Shown here: one piece after another, positions 34,949 through 44,737 of the stretch
Position numbering within the stretch: the first letter of the stretch is position 1
Layout: the number at the start of each line of letters is the position of its first letter
Origin: Methanosarcina barkeri 3
GTDB taxonomy: Archaea; Halobacteriota; Methanosarcinia; Methanosarcinales; Methanosarcinaceae
NCBI RefSeq assembly: GCF_000970305.1
Contig: NZ_CP009517.1
Span: 930,001 to 994,000 of the forward strand
DNA length: 64,000 nucleotides
Direction of reading: 5' to 3'
Notes under the pieces: generated by a model
What the model saw: the letters and a program-made list of their open reading frames with translations, nothing else
Databases searched by the model: none
What the model was told of the DNA's origin: nothing
Translations under genes and position numbers: made by a program

Positions 34949-35143
34949 TCAATCTTTACCTCCCGGACTTAGAGGATCTATTCTGAAAAGCAAGATCACG
35001 AATAATGCAGTTACAGTCCCTGTACCCCAAAAAAATGGGTTTATTGTAATTTTCAGGAGTATGCCTATGATAACTAATAAGATTCCCAACAACAGCAAAA
35101 TTTGGATCTTTTTGCTCAACTCTTTCTCTCCAGTCATCCCCAT
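34949..35143 (-). CDS. Small two-helix membrane protein
   Basis: The product starts MGMTGEKELSKKIQ and continues with two hydrophobic helices separated by a short turn (ILLLLGILLVIIGILLKI, then GTVTALFVILLF), ending with a charged tail RIDPLSPGGKD. No family was recognised. It lies on the same strand as, and 287 bp after, the MacB-like permease of the first ABC set; a 22-bp repeat array touches its start. The start could be either of two nearby ATG codons (35143 or 35137). Confidence 0.5.
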   Translation of the reverse strand: MGMTGEKELSKKIQILLLLGILLVIIGILLKITINPFFWGTGTVTALFVILLFRIDPLSPGGKD

Positions 35144-35146
35144 TTT

Positions 35147-35270
35147 AAATAAGTCAGTAAACAAATAGTGTCAAGACAGTAAACAAACAGTGTTGAGACA
35201 GTAAACAAACAGTGTTGAGACAGTAAACAAACAGTGTTGAGACAGTAAACAAACAGTGTCGAGGCAGTAA
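35147..35270. repeat. 22-bp tandem repeat, five copies
   Basis: The unit GACAGTAAACAAACAGTGTT plus GA is repeated with few changes just upstream of the small membrane protein gene. Confidence 0.9.
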
Positions 35271-35321
35271 GATTATTTTTCACAAAACCTCAATACCAAA
35301 AAAGCAGGAAGTTAAGAAAGG

Positions 35322-35425
35322 AAATTAACCCTTTCTTTTCCATCTTCCTTTCTTTTCCATCTTCCTTTCTTTTCCATCTTCCTTTCTTTTCCATCTTCCT
35401 TTCTTTTCCATTCTTCCTTTCTTTT
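35322..35425. repeat. 17-bp pyrimidine-rich repeat after the permease gene, copy 1
   Basis: CCTTTCTTTTCCATCTT is repeated six times and ends a few bases from the permease stop codon. The second permease gene has a different pyrimidine-rich array in the same place. Confidence 0.9.
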
Positions 35426-35429
35426 CCGT

Positions 35430-36680
35430 TTACTCGTATCTTAGTGCATCAACTGGTTTTAACTTTGAAGCCCTGAACGCAGGGATCACTCCTGAAATCA
35501 CACCTATCAAAACTGCCAGGAGAAGTCCCATGACCATTAGATCAGGAGCAAGGTATAAACCTGAACTACCTCCCCCTCCTCCCATCATCTGCAAACCAAG
35601 CAGAGGGAAGAGAGTTGAAACACAAGCTCCCAGAATATCTCCAAGGATACCACCAACAAGACCAACCATTGCGGAATTAAAGAGGAAAATCATGAGGATA
35701 TCCCTGTTTTTTGCCCCAATGGCTTTCATAGTTCCGATTTCCTTTGTCTTTTCAAGGACTGAGGTAAACATGGTATTTGCAATACCGACAGCTCCTACAA
35801 GCAAGGACACTGCTGCAATGGCACCGAGGAACAGAGTCATTGAACTCGTCATTTCAGTTACGGACTCAGCCATAGATTTAGAAGCTGATACCGAAAAGTC
35901 TCTATCATCATCATTGACAATGTGCCTTGAGATCATGAGCTTATCCACGATATCTTCTGTCAGGTTGTCTACTGCATCTTCACTCTTAGCTTTTACAGCA
36001 ATGGAATCATAAACACCATTTTGTGCATCATCGATCAGGGTTACTGCTCCATCGATAGGCATGTAAATATGTCTGTCACCTTCACCCTCTTCTTCCAGGA
36101 TTCCAACAACGCGCACGGCTTTACCGTTTACGGTTATTACCTGATTAACTCCGATATCCTGGTCATAAATTCCACTTGCAACACCGCTTCCGATAACTGC
36201 AACATACTTATCAGAAGGTTCAAGCAATCTTCCTGATTGTGTTTTTAGTGTAGTCATATACTGCCAGACCTGTGGGTCTACACCTGTGATTGAAAGGGTT
36301 GCATTTTGCGCTGCATATATCACTGGCACACTACCGCTAATCTCTCCTTCTATGTATGATATATTATTCAATCCTCGAAGTGCTGCAATGTCCGTATCCG
36401 TTAATTCGACATCCGTTGTCGTACCTCCCCCTCTTCCTTCACCTCCTGGGCCTCCGGGCATATTCGATGATGCCTTGGAGTATCCTGGACTTATGGTTAT
36501 TTTTGTGAGATCCATCTCGGCAAGCCTGCTCTGAACCTGCTCTTGCATAGCATCCCCGAGGGAGAGGATGCCGACAACAGATCCGATTCCTATAACTATC
36601 CCGATAATGGTCAGCCAGCTTCGGAGTTTACTGTGAACAAGCATGTTCAGACCCATTTTCAGGTATGTTGATTGTCTCAT
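35430..36680 (-). CDS. MacB/FtsX-type ABC transporter permease, copy 1
   Basis: An N-terminal transmembrane helix (SWLTIIGIVIGIGSVVGIL), a large extracellular MacB periplasmic-core-like domain with a Gly-rich loop (GGPGGEGRGGG), and three C-terminal helices of the FtsX domain, whose cytoplasmic coupling segment reads LEKTKEIGTMKAIGAKNRDIL. These permeases pair with LolD/MacB-type ATPases and export or sense peptides and lipoproteins without moving substrate through a classical channel. It is encoded after a COG1361 surface protein and the ATPase. ATG 36680 has GGAAGG six bases before it, so the upstream ATG 36695 is not used. Confidence 0.92.
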   Translation of the reverse strand: MRQSTYLKMGLNMLVHSKLRSWLTIIGIVIGIGSVVGILSLGDAMQEQVQSRLAEMDLTKITISPGYSKASSNMPGGPGGEGRGGGTTTDVELTDTDIAALRGLNNISYIEGEISGSVPVIYAAQNATLSITGVDPQVWQYMTTLKTQSGRLLEPSDKYVAVIGSGVASGIYDQDIGVNQVITVNGKAVRVVGILEEEGEGDRHIYMPIDGAVTLIDDAQNGVYDSIAVKAKSEDAVDNLTEDIVDKLMISRHIVNDDDRDFSVSASKSMAESVTEMTSSMTLFLGAIAAVSLLVGAVGIANTMFTSVLEKTKEIGTMKAIGAKNRDILMIFLFNSAMVGLVGGILGDILGACVSTLFPLLGLQMMGGGGGSSGLYLAPDLMVMGLLLAVLIGVISGVIPAFRASKLKPVDALRYE

Positions 36681-36715
36681 TTTGCATCCTTCCATTCGGC
36701 TAGTAGCGTGTTCTT

Positions 36716-38119
36716 TCAGACCTCCGAATCAGGTTTTTTGTACTCGGATTGTTTACCTTTTCTTGCCTGTATCCTTTCATGTATCTTCTTGCGATAAACG
36801 AATATTCCGCCTGCAAGGACAAGCAGTCCGATGTACGGTAGGTACGAACCGACCCCAGCCCTATTACCTGGACCGCCCGGCCCTCCTGCTGCAGTCATAT
36901 TTCCTGATGTTGTAGTTTCGAGATTAACTTCTTTAGTAACGGTTTCCCTTTCCCCTTTTGCATCCGTGTACTCAATCTGGACCTTCAGTGGATCGGAGGA
37001 ACCTATAGAATTTGAGCTTGCGTTGTTAGCACCAGCTTGCGAAGAATCTGGAGGAGTTCCCGGGCCATTTCCGGTTGTGTTTCCTCCTGCACCACCCTGT
37101 GAATTACCACCCTGTGAATTTGAAACATCAAACGAAGCAATTGTGTAATCTCCTTTCTCCAGATTTCCTACAATTGTTGACGAACTTCCTGAGATTTTGT
37201 ACCCATCTTGATCTGGAATGGATACTTTCACGGCATATGCTATGTTATTACCTACATTTGCAACTGAAAAGGAAGTCTCTCCAGCACTACTTTCCGAAAA
37301 TGAAACATCGAAATCCGTTGTTCCTCCTACAAAAAGTCCTGCTGTGGTCTGAATATTTTTCGAGTTAGAGTCAGCATCTTCATACGAGAGGTTCACGTTT
37401 AAGGTATAAAGTCCTGGAGTAGCGCTTACATCTGCCATTACGGTATAGTCGACTTTTACGGATTGACCCGCTTCCAGATACTTGATATGTTTTGTGTTGT
37501 CGGAGTACACAGGTAAAACCACGCCTTTCGGATCATTCCATGAGAAAACCAGGTTTTTCAGCGGGGAAGTTCCCGTGTTTGTCACAATAAATTCAAGAGG
37601 TTCTTCCTTTGCGATATCAATGTCAGCCTTACTTACGGTTACAACCTGAGCATATTCTTTACCTTGAACCTCTAACTGAATTGTTTTCGTAGTTGTAATC
37701 GTGTTTGACGAGGATCCGCTCTTATAAGTGGTGACAATATCAAGATCATAAGTGCCTTCCGACGCGTTGGCATCGGTCATGAGTTTGAATTTCAGGACTC
37801 CAGCATCATCATCATCCTGTCTCGCATTTAGATAAGAGATGCTCTTTTCAAGGTCTTCTCCGGAAAGTTTACTGAAAGGATATTCCGGATTGAGTGCAAC
37901 CTTTATGTCTTTGAGGTCATCGTTTCCTATATTCTGCACACTGAGAGTAAGTTCAACAGGTTCGCCGGGACGGGCAGTATCAGGGTTTTGATTAGTTACA
38001 TTTACCTGCACAGCGGCAGAGTTTATATTCCCATTTGATCCGCCAAATGCTGTGCCAACTCCCAGGCATAGGAACGTTGAAAGCAGTAGTAAAAATGTTA
38101 ACAAAGAGAATTTTCTCAT
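36716..38119 (-). CDS. COG1361-type surface protein of the ABC operon, copy 1
   Basis: A signal peptide (about 1-27), several CARDB/NEW3-like Ig repeats of the COG1361 kind (RPGEPVELTLSVQNIGNDDLKDI, EEPLEFIVTNTGTSPLKNL and ETSFSVANVGNNIAYAVKV), a Ser/Gly/Asn-rich stalk and a C-terminal helix IGLLVLAGGIFVYRK with a basic tail. It would stand on the cell surface beside the permease. Proteins like this are often encoded with MacB-like ABC transporters in methanogens, probably as substrate-capturing partners. It lies 50 bp after the ATPase gene and 35 bp before the permease. Its core is almost identical to the copy at 42240. Confidence 0.88.
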   Translation of the reverse strand: MRKFSLLTFLLLLSTFLCLGVGTAFGGSNGNINSAAVQVNVTNQNPDTARPGEPVELTLSVQNIGNDDLKDIKVALNPEYPFSKLSGEDLEKSISYLNARQDDDDAGVLKFKLMTDANASEGTYDLDIVTTYKSGSSSNTITTTKTIQLEVQGKEYAQVVTVSKADIDIAKEEPLEFIVTNTGTSPLKNLVFSWNDPKGVVLPVYSDNTKHIKYLEAGQSVKVDYTVMADVSATPGLYTLNVNLSYEDADSNSKNIQTTAGLFVGGTTDFDVSFSESSAGETSFSVANVGNNIAYAVKVSIPDQDGYKISGSSSTIVGNLEKGDYTIASFDVSNSQGGNSQGGAGGNTTGNGPGTPPDSSQAGANNASSNSIGSSDPLKVQIEYTDAKGERETVTKEVNLETTTSGNMTAAGGPGGPGNRAGVGSYLPYIGLLVLAGGIFVYRKKIHERIQARKGKQSEYKKPDSEV

Positions 38120-38169
38120 TTTAATTCCTCAATCCAGATATGATTCGTTTTTTATACTTGGTTCATTTT

Positions 38170-39324
38170 TTATAATTGGTTCGTTTTTATAATTGGTTCA
38201 TCTTCTGCACTTATTTTATTTTCCACGTTTGGTTCATTTTCTATGTTTAGTTCGTTGTCTGTGTTTGGTTTATTTTCTGCGTTTGATTGGTTTTCTGAAC
38301 TCAGTGTATTTTCTGTGTTTGGCTCTTTCTCTGCGTTGAACTGATTTTCTGCACTTGTTTTATCTTCTTTGTTTGGTTCGTTTTCTGTATTTAGTTCATT
38401 TTCCGTATTTGCTTCACTTTTCGAACCTTGACTATTTTTCTGACGTTTTTCAATTTTTTCGATTTCACCGTCTCTAATATACACTACTCTTGTTGCATAT
38501 CTTACAAGCTCGATGTCATGAGTAACAATAATGATAGTCTTACCTTCACTTTTCTGCAGTCCATCAAGAAATTCCAGAATGTAGTCCCCTGTCTTGGTGT
38601 CCAGATTTCCTGTAGGCTCATCTGCAAGGATTATAGGCGGGTTTACAGCCAGGGAACGAGCTATTGCAACTCTCTGTCTCTGTCCTCCTGAAAGCTGGGA
38701 AGGAAGATTTCCTTTTTTATTTGAGAGTCCGACAATATCAAGCAAATAAGAGGCTTTTTGTCGGGCAATTTGTCGATTTTCTTCCTGGAATTCCATGGGT
38801 AAAAGCACGTTTTCTTCCGTGCTCAGAGTGGGAAGGAGGTTAAAACTCTGGAATATGAAACCAATCATCTTTCCTCGGATTATGGCAAGTTCAGACTCGT
38901 CAAGCTCTGAGATGTCTTTTGAATTCAGGGAAACCGTGCCTTTTGATGGGATATCCAGGCAGCCAAGCAGGTTCATCATCGTACTCTTCCCACTTCCGCT
39001 GGGTCCGAGAATTATCAAAAATTCCCCTTCGTAAATTTCCAGGTTTATTCCTTTAAGAGCTGCAAACTCGACCTCTCCCATCTGATAGATCTTCCAGACA
39101 TCGGTCAGTTTGATAAGAGGCTCGTCTTTGTTTTGAGAGATCATTACCGCATTGGAACTGTCAGCAACACCATTTCCGGAATTTAAGTATGGATTGATTT
39201 TCAGATTCCCTTCTGAATCCTCTTCGGATGGATCAGAGAAACTCGCTGCCCCTTCAAGAAAGTTCATCATTTTTGAGGAATTCAATGCCGTTTTAAGAGA
39301 ATCTATTATTCCAGTGAGTGCCAT
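38170..39324 (-). CDS. LolD/MacB-type ABC ATPase, copy 1, with an Asn/Glu-rich tail
   Basis: Walker [10 protein letters not shown], signature [15 protein letters not shown], Walker [13 protein letters not shown] and switch VTHD are all intact. The ATPase core (about 75-290) is preceded by an unusual 70-residue N-terminal extension and followed by about 90 residues of NTENEPN-like repeats that the second copy lacks. The tail is built from short repeated DNA units and may have grown by slippage. It is the first gene of the operon ATPase, surface protein, permease. AGAGG precedes ATG 39324. A TATA box between two palindromes lies about 230 bp upstream. Confidence 0.93.
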   Translation of the reverse strand: MALTGIIDSLKTALNSSKMMNFLEGAASFSDPSEEDSEGNLKINPYLNSGNGVADSSNAVMISQNKDEPLIKLTDVWKIYQMGEVEFAALKGINLEIYEGEFLIILGPSGSGKSTMMNLLGCLDIPSKGTVSLNSKDISELDESELAIIRGKMIGFIFQSFNLLPTLSTEENVLLPMEFQEENRQIARQKASYLLDIVGLSNKKGNLPSQLSGGQRQRVAIARSLAVNPPIILADEPTGNLDTKTGDYILEFLDGLQKSEGKTIIIVTHDIELVRYATRVVYIRDGEIEKIEKRQKNSQGSKSEANTENELNTENEPNKEDKTSAENQFNAEKEPNTENTLSSENQSNAENKPNTDNELNIENEPNVENKISAEDEPIIKTNQL

Positions 39325-40411
39325 TATAAAACCTCTAAAAGTTAGTCGTTTTTGAGCTTAACCTTTTTAAGGTTGCTTGAGTTTTTCTTATAATGCATGT
39401 TTCCATCGTTTCCGTGACTTGTTTTATGATGCAGTCAAAACGTTCTTTGATAAATTTTTAAGACTACAATTATATTGTCATACCGATATTAATTGTCAAG
39501 TTTTATGGGTTATCTTCTTAGGCTATTGTATAGGTATAATCGGTCTAATCAGACCATTTATATGGTCCAACTAGACCCTGTGGTTCGATTCGTTTTTGAG
39601 GCCACAGCGAAATGCATAATGCCTCATTTCTGGAGTGCGGGTTTTTTGCTGGCTGCCCCCTTTCCTTATTACAATGGGGAACACCTGATTTTCAAGCGAT
39701 AGGCTTGAAGTTCCTAGTGGCGAGGTTATGTTGGATGTTCCTTTTCAGTTTCCTTTTCCATTGTAATTTACCAAATTGAGCAACTCTTATACGGGGTTGA
39801 ACACCTGTCTGAGATGGGTGTCTGAGATGGGACTGAACACCTATCTAAGATAGAGCATTTTGTCTTCTAGCCTCTCAACAGGATTAGAGGCAGCCGATTC
39901 CTTCATTGGCGTTTAATAATATAAGCATACTTAGCTAAAAATAAGAAAAATCTAGAGAATTAATTTATCAATGAAGCTTTTCTAGAATATATTTACTAAA
40001 TTTAATCTTTAATTACTCTATAAAAGGCGAATAAAGTCTCAATAAAGTATTATTTTACTGAAATTTTATTCAAAAGGAGCTTCAGGCTTAACATAAGAGC
40101 TGTCTCTCTCATCTGATAAATATTCCGAATGGCTGCTCCAAAAACAAAGATGCTCCTGCAATTAGAATTTCAAGATGCCTGTCTAGTGTTAAGTCAGGTC
40201 TCAATTGCCGGATAAAGATATAGGAGACACAAGTCAGGCCAACTTTGGAAAACAAGCAATGTCACTTTTTAAAAACATAAAAAAGTTTTTAACGGTTATG
40301 GTTTTCAAAATTCACGCCATAACCTTTTTTCCTTGTTAGCAGAAAGTCGCTGTTATTCCATTAAGGCAGGAAATAAGAACAAGAAGTCGTCCCTCCCGTT
40401 CCTGTTTATTT
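39325..40411. other. Upstream region of the first ABC operon
   Basis: No gene is supported in this 1.1-kb stretch. Besides the sandwich promoter at 39542-39577 it holds a duplicated GAACACCTGTCTGAGATGGG-like phrase and a palindrome CTATCTAAGATAG near 39841. The rest is AT-rich. Confidence 0.5.
39542..39577 (-). promoter_or_regulatory. TATA box flanked by two 14-bp palindromes
   Basis: GGTCTAATCAGACC (39542-39555) and GGTCCAACTAGACC (39564-39577) lie on either side of ATTTATAT. Read on the minus strand the box is ATATAAAT, which would start the first ABC operon with a leader of about 200 nt. Two dyads 22 bp apart (two helical turns) suggest a dimeric regulator bound on one face and blocking TBP. 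Confidence 0.6.
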
Positions 40412-40553
40412 CTCTCTTTTCTGTTATTCCTTCCTTTTCTGTTTGTTCCTCTCTTTTCTGTTATTCCTTCCTTTTCTGTTTGTTCCTCTCTTTTCTGTTA
40501 TTCCTTCCTTTTCTGTTTGTTCCTCTCTTTTCTGTTATTCCTTCCTTTTCATT
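40412..40553. repeat. 37-bp pyrimidine-rich repeat after the permease gene, copy 2
   Basis: Four copies of a 37-bp unit beginning CTCTCTTTTCTGTTATTCC lie against the stop codon of the second permease gene. Confidence 0.9.
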
Positions 40554-41783
40554 TTATTCGTACCTTAATGCATCCACAGGCTTTAGTTTTGAGGCCCTGT
40601 ACGCTGGTACTACTCCGGAGACCACACCTATCAAAACTGCAAGAGAAAGACCTTCAAGCATCAAAGAAAAGCTTACTCCACCACCTCCTCCAGCCATATC
40701 GCCTCCTACCATCATTTGAAGACCAGATGAAACAAAGGATCCCAGAATAATTCCGAGGATACCACCAACAAGACCCACCATTGCAGAATTGAAAAGGAAA
40801 ATCATAAGGATATCCCGATTTTTCGCTCCAATGGCTTTCATAGTTCCTATTTCCTTTGTCTTTTCAAGGACCGAGGTAAACATGGTATTTGCAATCCCGA
40901 CAGCTCCTACAAGCAGAGATACAGCTGCGATAGCTCCAAGGAAGAGAGTCATTGAACTCATCATTTCAGTAACCGAATCCGCCAACGATTTTGACGCTGT
41001 TACGGAAAAGTCTCTATCATCTTCCTTATTAATGTGCCTTGAGACCATAAGCTTTTTTTCGACTTCTGTAGTCAATTCCTCTACCTGATCTTCACTCTTG
41101 GCTTTTACAGATATGCTATCATAAACATCTCTTTTCGCATCCGTAACAAGGTCCACTGCTCCATCTATTGGCATGTAGATCCTTGAGTCGCCCCCCATGC
41201 CTTCTTCTTCCAGGATTCCAACAACGCGCACTGCTTTGCCGTTTACGGTTATTACCTGGTTAACCCCGATATTCTGGTCATAAATTTCGCTGGCAACACT
41301 ACTTCCTATGACTGCAACATTCTTATCAGCTGGTTCAAGTAATCTTCCTGATTGCGTTTTCAGGGTAGTCATATATCTCCAGACTTGAGGATCAACACCT
41401 GTGATTGGAAGGGTCGCGTTTTGTCCTACATATTTGACTTCTTCTCTGCCTGAAATTTCTCCTTCAATATATTGTATACTATCCAGGCCTCGAAGCGCGT
41501 TAATATCATCTTTCGTTAATTCTGCATCTGTTGATACACCCCCCCCCATACCAGGGCCACGCATGTTGGATGATGCCTTAGTATACCCTGGGCTTATTGT
41601 TATCGTTGTCAGATCCAGATCGGATAGCTTACTCTGTACGTTTGCCTGCATAGCATCTCCCAGAGAGATGATTCCAACTACAGATCCCACTCCTATAACT
41701 ATCCCGATAATGGTCAGCCAGCTTCGCAGTTTACTATGCAAAAGCATGTTTAGACCCATTTTCAGATAGGTCGAGTTTCTCAT
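40554..41783 (-). CDS. MacB/FtsX-type ABC transporter permease, copy 2
   Basis: It has the same layout as the copy at 35430: LRSWLTIIGIVIGVGSVVGII helix, extracellular MacB-like core, and C-terminal FtsX helices with LEKTKEIGTMKAIGAKNRDIL. The coupling region and the last helices are nearly identical to copy 1. The extracellular core and Gly-rich loops differ more (MRGPGMGGGVST here), as do the last 60 residues. ATG 41783 has GGAAGG before it. In contrast to copy 1, a 455-bp stretch with hairpin repeats separates it from the surface protein gene, so its expression may be uncoupled from the upstream genes. Confidence 0.92.
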   Translation of the reverse strand: MRNSTYLKMGLNMLLHSKLRSWLTIIGIVIGVGSVVGIISLGDAMQANVQSKLSDLDLTTITISPGYTKASSNMRGPGMGGGVSTDAELTKDDINALRGLDSIQYIEGEISGREEVKYVGQNATLPITGVDPQVWRYMTTLKTQSGRLLEPADKNVAVIGSSVASEIYDQNIGVNQVITVNGKAVRVVGILEEEGMGGDSRIYMPIDGAVDLVTDAKRDVYDSISVKAKSEDQVEELTTEVEKKLMVSRHINKEDDRDFSVTASKSLADSVTEMMSSMTLFLGAIAAVSLLVGAVGIANTMFTSVLEKTKEIGTMKAIGAKNRDILMIFLFNSAMVGLVGGILGIILGSFVSSGLQMMVGGDMAGGGGGVSFSLMLEGLSLAVLIGVVSGVVPAYRASKLKPVDALRYE

Positions 41784-41892
41784 CTTGCATCCTTCCGTTA
41801 TTTTTTCTTAAGTCTTTTTATCGCACCTTACTTGGCTGCTGAGAACCAACCGTTGACCCGCAACCGTTGCGCCGGTTGATCACGCCGTCGCG

Positions 41893-42150
41893 ATGTTTTA
41901 GATTTAGCAGTGATTTTCGCTCAAGCCTTTTTTGAAAAGGCTTGTGATCACGCCTATAGGGTTTGGGGCTAAGTTTTTTCAAATTCAAACGTTACTGAGG
42001 TTTTCACTCAAGCCTTTTTTAAAAAGGCTTGTGATCACGCCTATAGGGATTGGGGCTAAGGCTCTCAAATCCAAATGTTAACTCGTCGTTTTCGCTCAAG
42101 CCTTTTATTAAAAGGCTTGCGGGCAAGCAGTTTTTTAAAAAGGCTTATTT
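41893..42150. repeat. Dispersed hairpin repeat family, cluster 2, inside the second ABC operon
   Basis: Copies of the CAAGCCTTTT...AAAAGGCTTG hairpin occur at 41928, 42009 (stem partly changed) and 42097, with the flanking phrase GATTTAGCAGT at 41902. These are the same units as at 13214-13440. GTGATCACGCCTATAGGG is repeated between them. Confidence 0.8.
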
Positions 42151-42239
42151 TTCATCCTACGTCTTCTGTTTGTTAGTGATGTTATTTTTTATGATGCTGC
42201 CTTGTTCGGACCTTTGGGTTTTCAGGCTTTGTTCTCGGA

Positions 42240-43787
42240 TTACTTATTTTTTCTTTTCTGCAGTTTTTCCTGGATTTTCTTTCTGTATACGAATAACCCT
42301 CCTGCAAGTGCTAGTATCACAATATAGGATAGGTGTGCCCCAAATCCATTACTCTTGTTGCCTGACCCTCTTGATCCCTGTGCGGTCATATTTTCTGATG
42401 TTGTAGTTTCGAGATTAACTTCTTTAGTAACGGTTTCCCTTTCCCCTTTTGCATCCGTGTACTCAATCTGGACCTTCAGTGGATCGGAGGAACCTATAGA
42501 ATTTGAGCTTGCGTCGTTATCACCAGCTTGCGAAGAATCTGGAGGAGTTCCCGGGCCATCTCCGGTTGTGTTTCCTCCTGCACCACCCTGTGAATTTGAA
42601 ACATCAAACGAAGCAATTGTGTAATCTCCTTTCTCCAGATTTCCTACAATTGTTGACGAACTTCCTGAGATTTTGTACCCATCTTGATCTGGAATGGATA
42701 CTTTTACGGCATATGCTATGTTATTGCCTACATTTGCAACTGAAAAGGAAGTCTCTCCAGCACTACTTTCCGAAAATGAAACATCGAAATCCGTTGTTCC
42801 TCCTACAAAAAGTCCTGCTGTAGTCTGAATATTTTTCGAATTGGAGTCCGAGTTTTCATACGAGAGGTTAACATTCAAGGTATAAAGTCCTGGAGTAGCG
42901 CTTACATCTGCCATTACGGTATAGTCGACTTTTACGGATTGACCCGCTTCCAGATACTTAATATGTTTTGTGTTGTCGGAGTATACAGGTAAAACCACTC
43001 CTTTCGGATCATTCCATGAGAAAACCAGGTTTTTCAGCGGGGAAGTTCCCGTGTTTGTCACAATAAATTCAAGAGGTTCTTCCTTTGCGATATCAATATC
43101 AGCCTTACTTACGGTTACAACCTGAGCATATTCTTTACCTTGAACCTCTAACTGAATTGTTTTTGTTGTTGTGTAAGTCCTTTCTGAAGATCTGGACCCA
43201 CTCTTATAAGTGGTGACAATATCAAGATCATAAGTGCCTTCCGACGCGTTGGCATCGGTCATGAGTTTGAATTTCAGGACTCCAGCATCATCATCATCCT
43301 GTCTCGCATTTAGATAAGAGATGCTCTTTTCAAGGTCTTCTCCGGAAAGTTTACTGAAAGGATATTCCGGATTGAGTGCAACCTTTATGTCTTTGAGGTC
43401 ATTGTTCCCTATATTCTGCACACTGAGAGTAAGTTCAACAGGTTCTCCAGGTCGCGCAGCGTCAGGGCTTTGATTAGTTACACTTACCTGTACAGCTGCA
43501 GAATTTATATTTCCGTTTGATGCACTAAGTGTTGTTCCGGATCTAACCGTATTCGATTTTTGATTAGTTACGTTTTCCTGCACAGATGAAGAACTTATAT
43601 TCCCATTTGATGCGTTAAGTGATGTGTCAGCTCCCAGGTATATACCAGAGCTTTGGTTAGTTAAATTTGTCTGCATAGACGAGGAATTTGTATCAACATT
43701 TGCTGCGCCGAGTGCTGTTCCGACTCCAAGGCATATAAATGCAGAAGAGAACAACAGCATTAATGTTATCAAAGAGAGCTTTTTCAT
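42240..43787 (-). CDS. COG1361-type surface protein of the ABC operon, copy 2
   Basis: Its core (about 95-440) is almost identical to the copy at 36716, including long identical stretches of DNA. The N-terminal part after the signal peptide is longer and made of three repeats of the type SNGNISSSSVQENVTNQ, where copy 1 has one. The stalk is shorter, and the anchor helix YIVILALAGGLFVYRKK and tail differ. The start overlaps the ATPase stop by 4 bp (ATGA). It should be a surface partner of the permease at 40554. The N-terminal repeat difference may alter reach or ligand specificity; that is inference. Confidence 0.88.
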   Translation of the reverse strand: MKKLSLITLMLLFSSAFICLGVGTALGAANVDTNSSSMQTNLTNQSSGIYLGADTSLNASNGNISSSSVQENVTNQKSNTVRSGTTLSASNGNINSAAVQVSVTNQSPDAARPGEPVELTLSVQNIGNNDLKDIKVALNPEYPFSKLSGEDLEKSISYLNARQDDDDAGVLKFKLMTDANASEGTYDLDIVTTYKSGSRSSERTYTTTKTIQLEVQGKEYAQVVTVSKADIDIAKEEPLEFIVTNTGTSPLKNLVFSWNDPKGVVLPVYSDNTKHIKYLEAGQSVKVDYTVMADVSATPGLYTLNVNLSYENSDSNSKNIQTTAGLFVGGTTDFDVSFSESSAGETSFSVANVGNNIAYAVKVSIPDQDGYKISGSSSTIVGNLEKGDYTIASFDVSNSQGGAGGNTTGDGPGTPPDSSQAGDNDASSNSIGSSDPLKVQIEYTDAKGERETVTKEVNLETTTSENMTAQGSRGSGNKSNGFGAHLSYIVILALAGGLFVYRKKIQEKLQKRKNK

Positions 43788-44737
43788 TTTAATTCCTCAT
43801 GTTCATTTTTCTGACATTCATTTTTCTGACATTTTTCAATTTTTTCGATTTCACCATCTCTAATATACACTACTCTTGTTGCATATCTTACAAGCTCGAT
43901 GTCATGAGTAACAATGATGATAGTCTTGCCTTCTCTTGCATGCAGCTCGTCCAGAAAATCCAGAATGTAGTCCCCTGTCTTGGTGTCCAGATTTCCTGTA
44001 GGCTCATCTGCAAGGATTATAGGCGGGTTTACAGCTAGGGAACGAGCTATTGCAACTCTCTGCCTCTGGCCTCCTGAAAGCTGGGAAGGAAGATTTCCTT
44101 TTTTATTTGAGAGTCCGACAATATCAAGCAAATAAGAGGCTTTTTGTCGGGCTATTTGTCGATTTTCTTCCTGGAATTCCATAGGTAAAAGCACGTTTTC
44201 TTCCGTGCTCAGAGTGGGAAGGAGGTTGAAACTCTGGAATATGAAACCAATCATTTTTCCTCGGATTATGGCAAGTTCAGATTCGTCAAGCTCTGAGATG
44301 TCTTTTGAGTTCAGGGAAACAGTGCCTTTTGATGGTATATCCAGGCAGCCCAGCAGGTTCATCATTGTACTCTTCCCACTTCCGCTAGGCCCGAGAATAA
44401 TCAGAAATTCCCCTTCGTAAATTTCCAGGTTTATTCCTTTCAGGGCTGCAAACTCGACCTCCCCCATCTGATAGATTTTCCAGACATCGGTCAGTTTGAT
44501 AAGAGGCTCGTCTTTATTTTTTGATATCTTTATACCATTAGAGCTTTCAGCAGAATTATTTCCGGAATTATTTCCAGAATTAAGATATGGGTTATTTTTC
44601 AGATTCTCCTCCAAAGTATTTCCCTCGGAATCATTTTGAGATTCATCATAGAAACTCGCCTTTTTTTCGAGTGAGTCTATAAATTTCGAGGGGCTAAGCT
44701 TTGTTTTAAAAGAATCTAGTATTTCACTAAGTGTCAT
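43784..44737 (-). CDS. LolD/MacB-type ABC ATPase, copy 2
   Basis: Walker [28 protein letters not shown] and VTHD are all intact. From NKDEPLIKL to GEIEKIEK the protein is almost identical to the copy at 38170, while the N-terminal 80 residues differ and the long Asn/Glu tail is replaced by a short [11 protein letters not shown]. It overlaps the surface protein gene by 4 bp. It lies 134 bp after the MATE gene on the same strand, so MarR, MATE and ABC genes could form one transcript. A hairpin AAAAGCTTA/TAAGCTTTT (44755-44787) sits between them, just upstream of the Shine-Dalgarno AGAGGG. Confidence 0.93.
   Translation of the reverse strand: MTLSEILDSFKTKLSPSKFIDSLEKKASFYDESQNDSEGNTLEENLKNNPYLNSGNNSGNNSAESSNGIKISKNKDEPLIKLTDVWKIYQMGEVEFAALKGINLEIYEGEFLIILGPSGSGKSTMMNLLGCLDIPSKGTVSLNSKDISELDESELAIIRGKMIGFIFQSFNLLPTLSTEENVLLPMEFQEENRQIARQKASYLLDIVGLSNKKGNLPSQLSGGQRQRVAIARSLAVNPPIILADEPTGNLDTKTGDYILDFLDELHAREGKTIIIVTHDIELVRYATRVVYIRDGEIEKIEKCQKNECQKNEHEELK

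Noticed and set aside
39377-39702. Two plus-strand frames upstream of the first ABC operon
   Set aside because: They cross the palindromic promoter and have no Shine-Dalgarno or known motif.
40333-40719. Hydrophobic frame at the end of the second permease gene
   Set aside because: It is the complement of the 37-bp repeat and the permease coding sequence.
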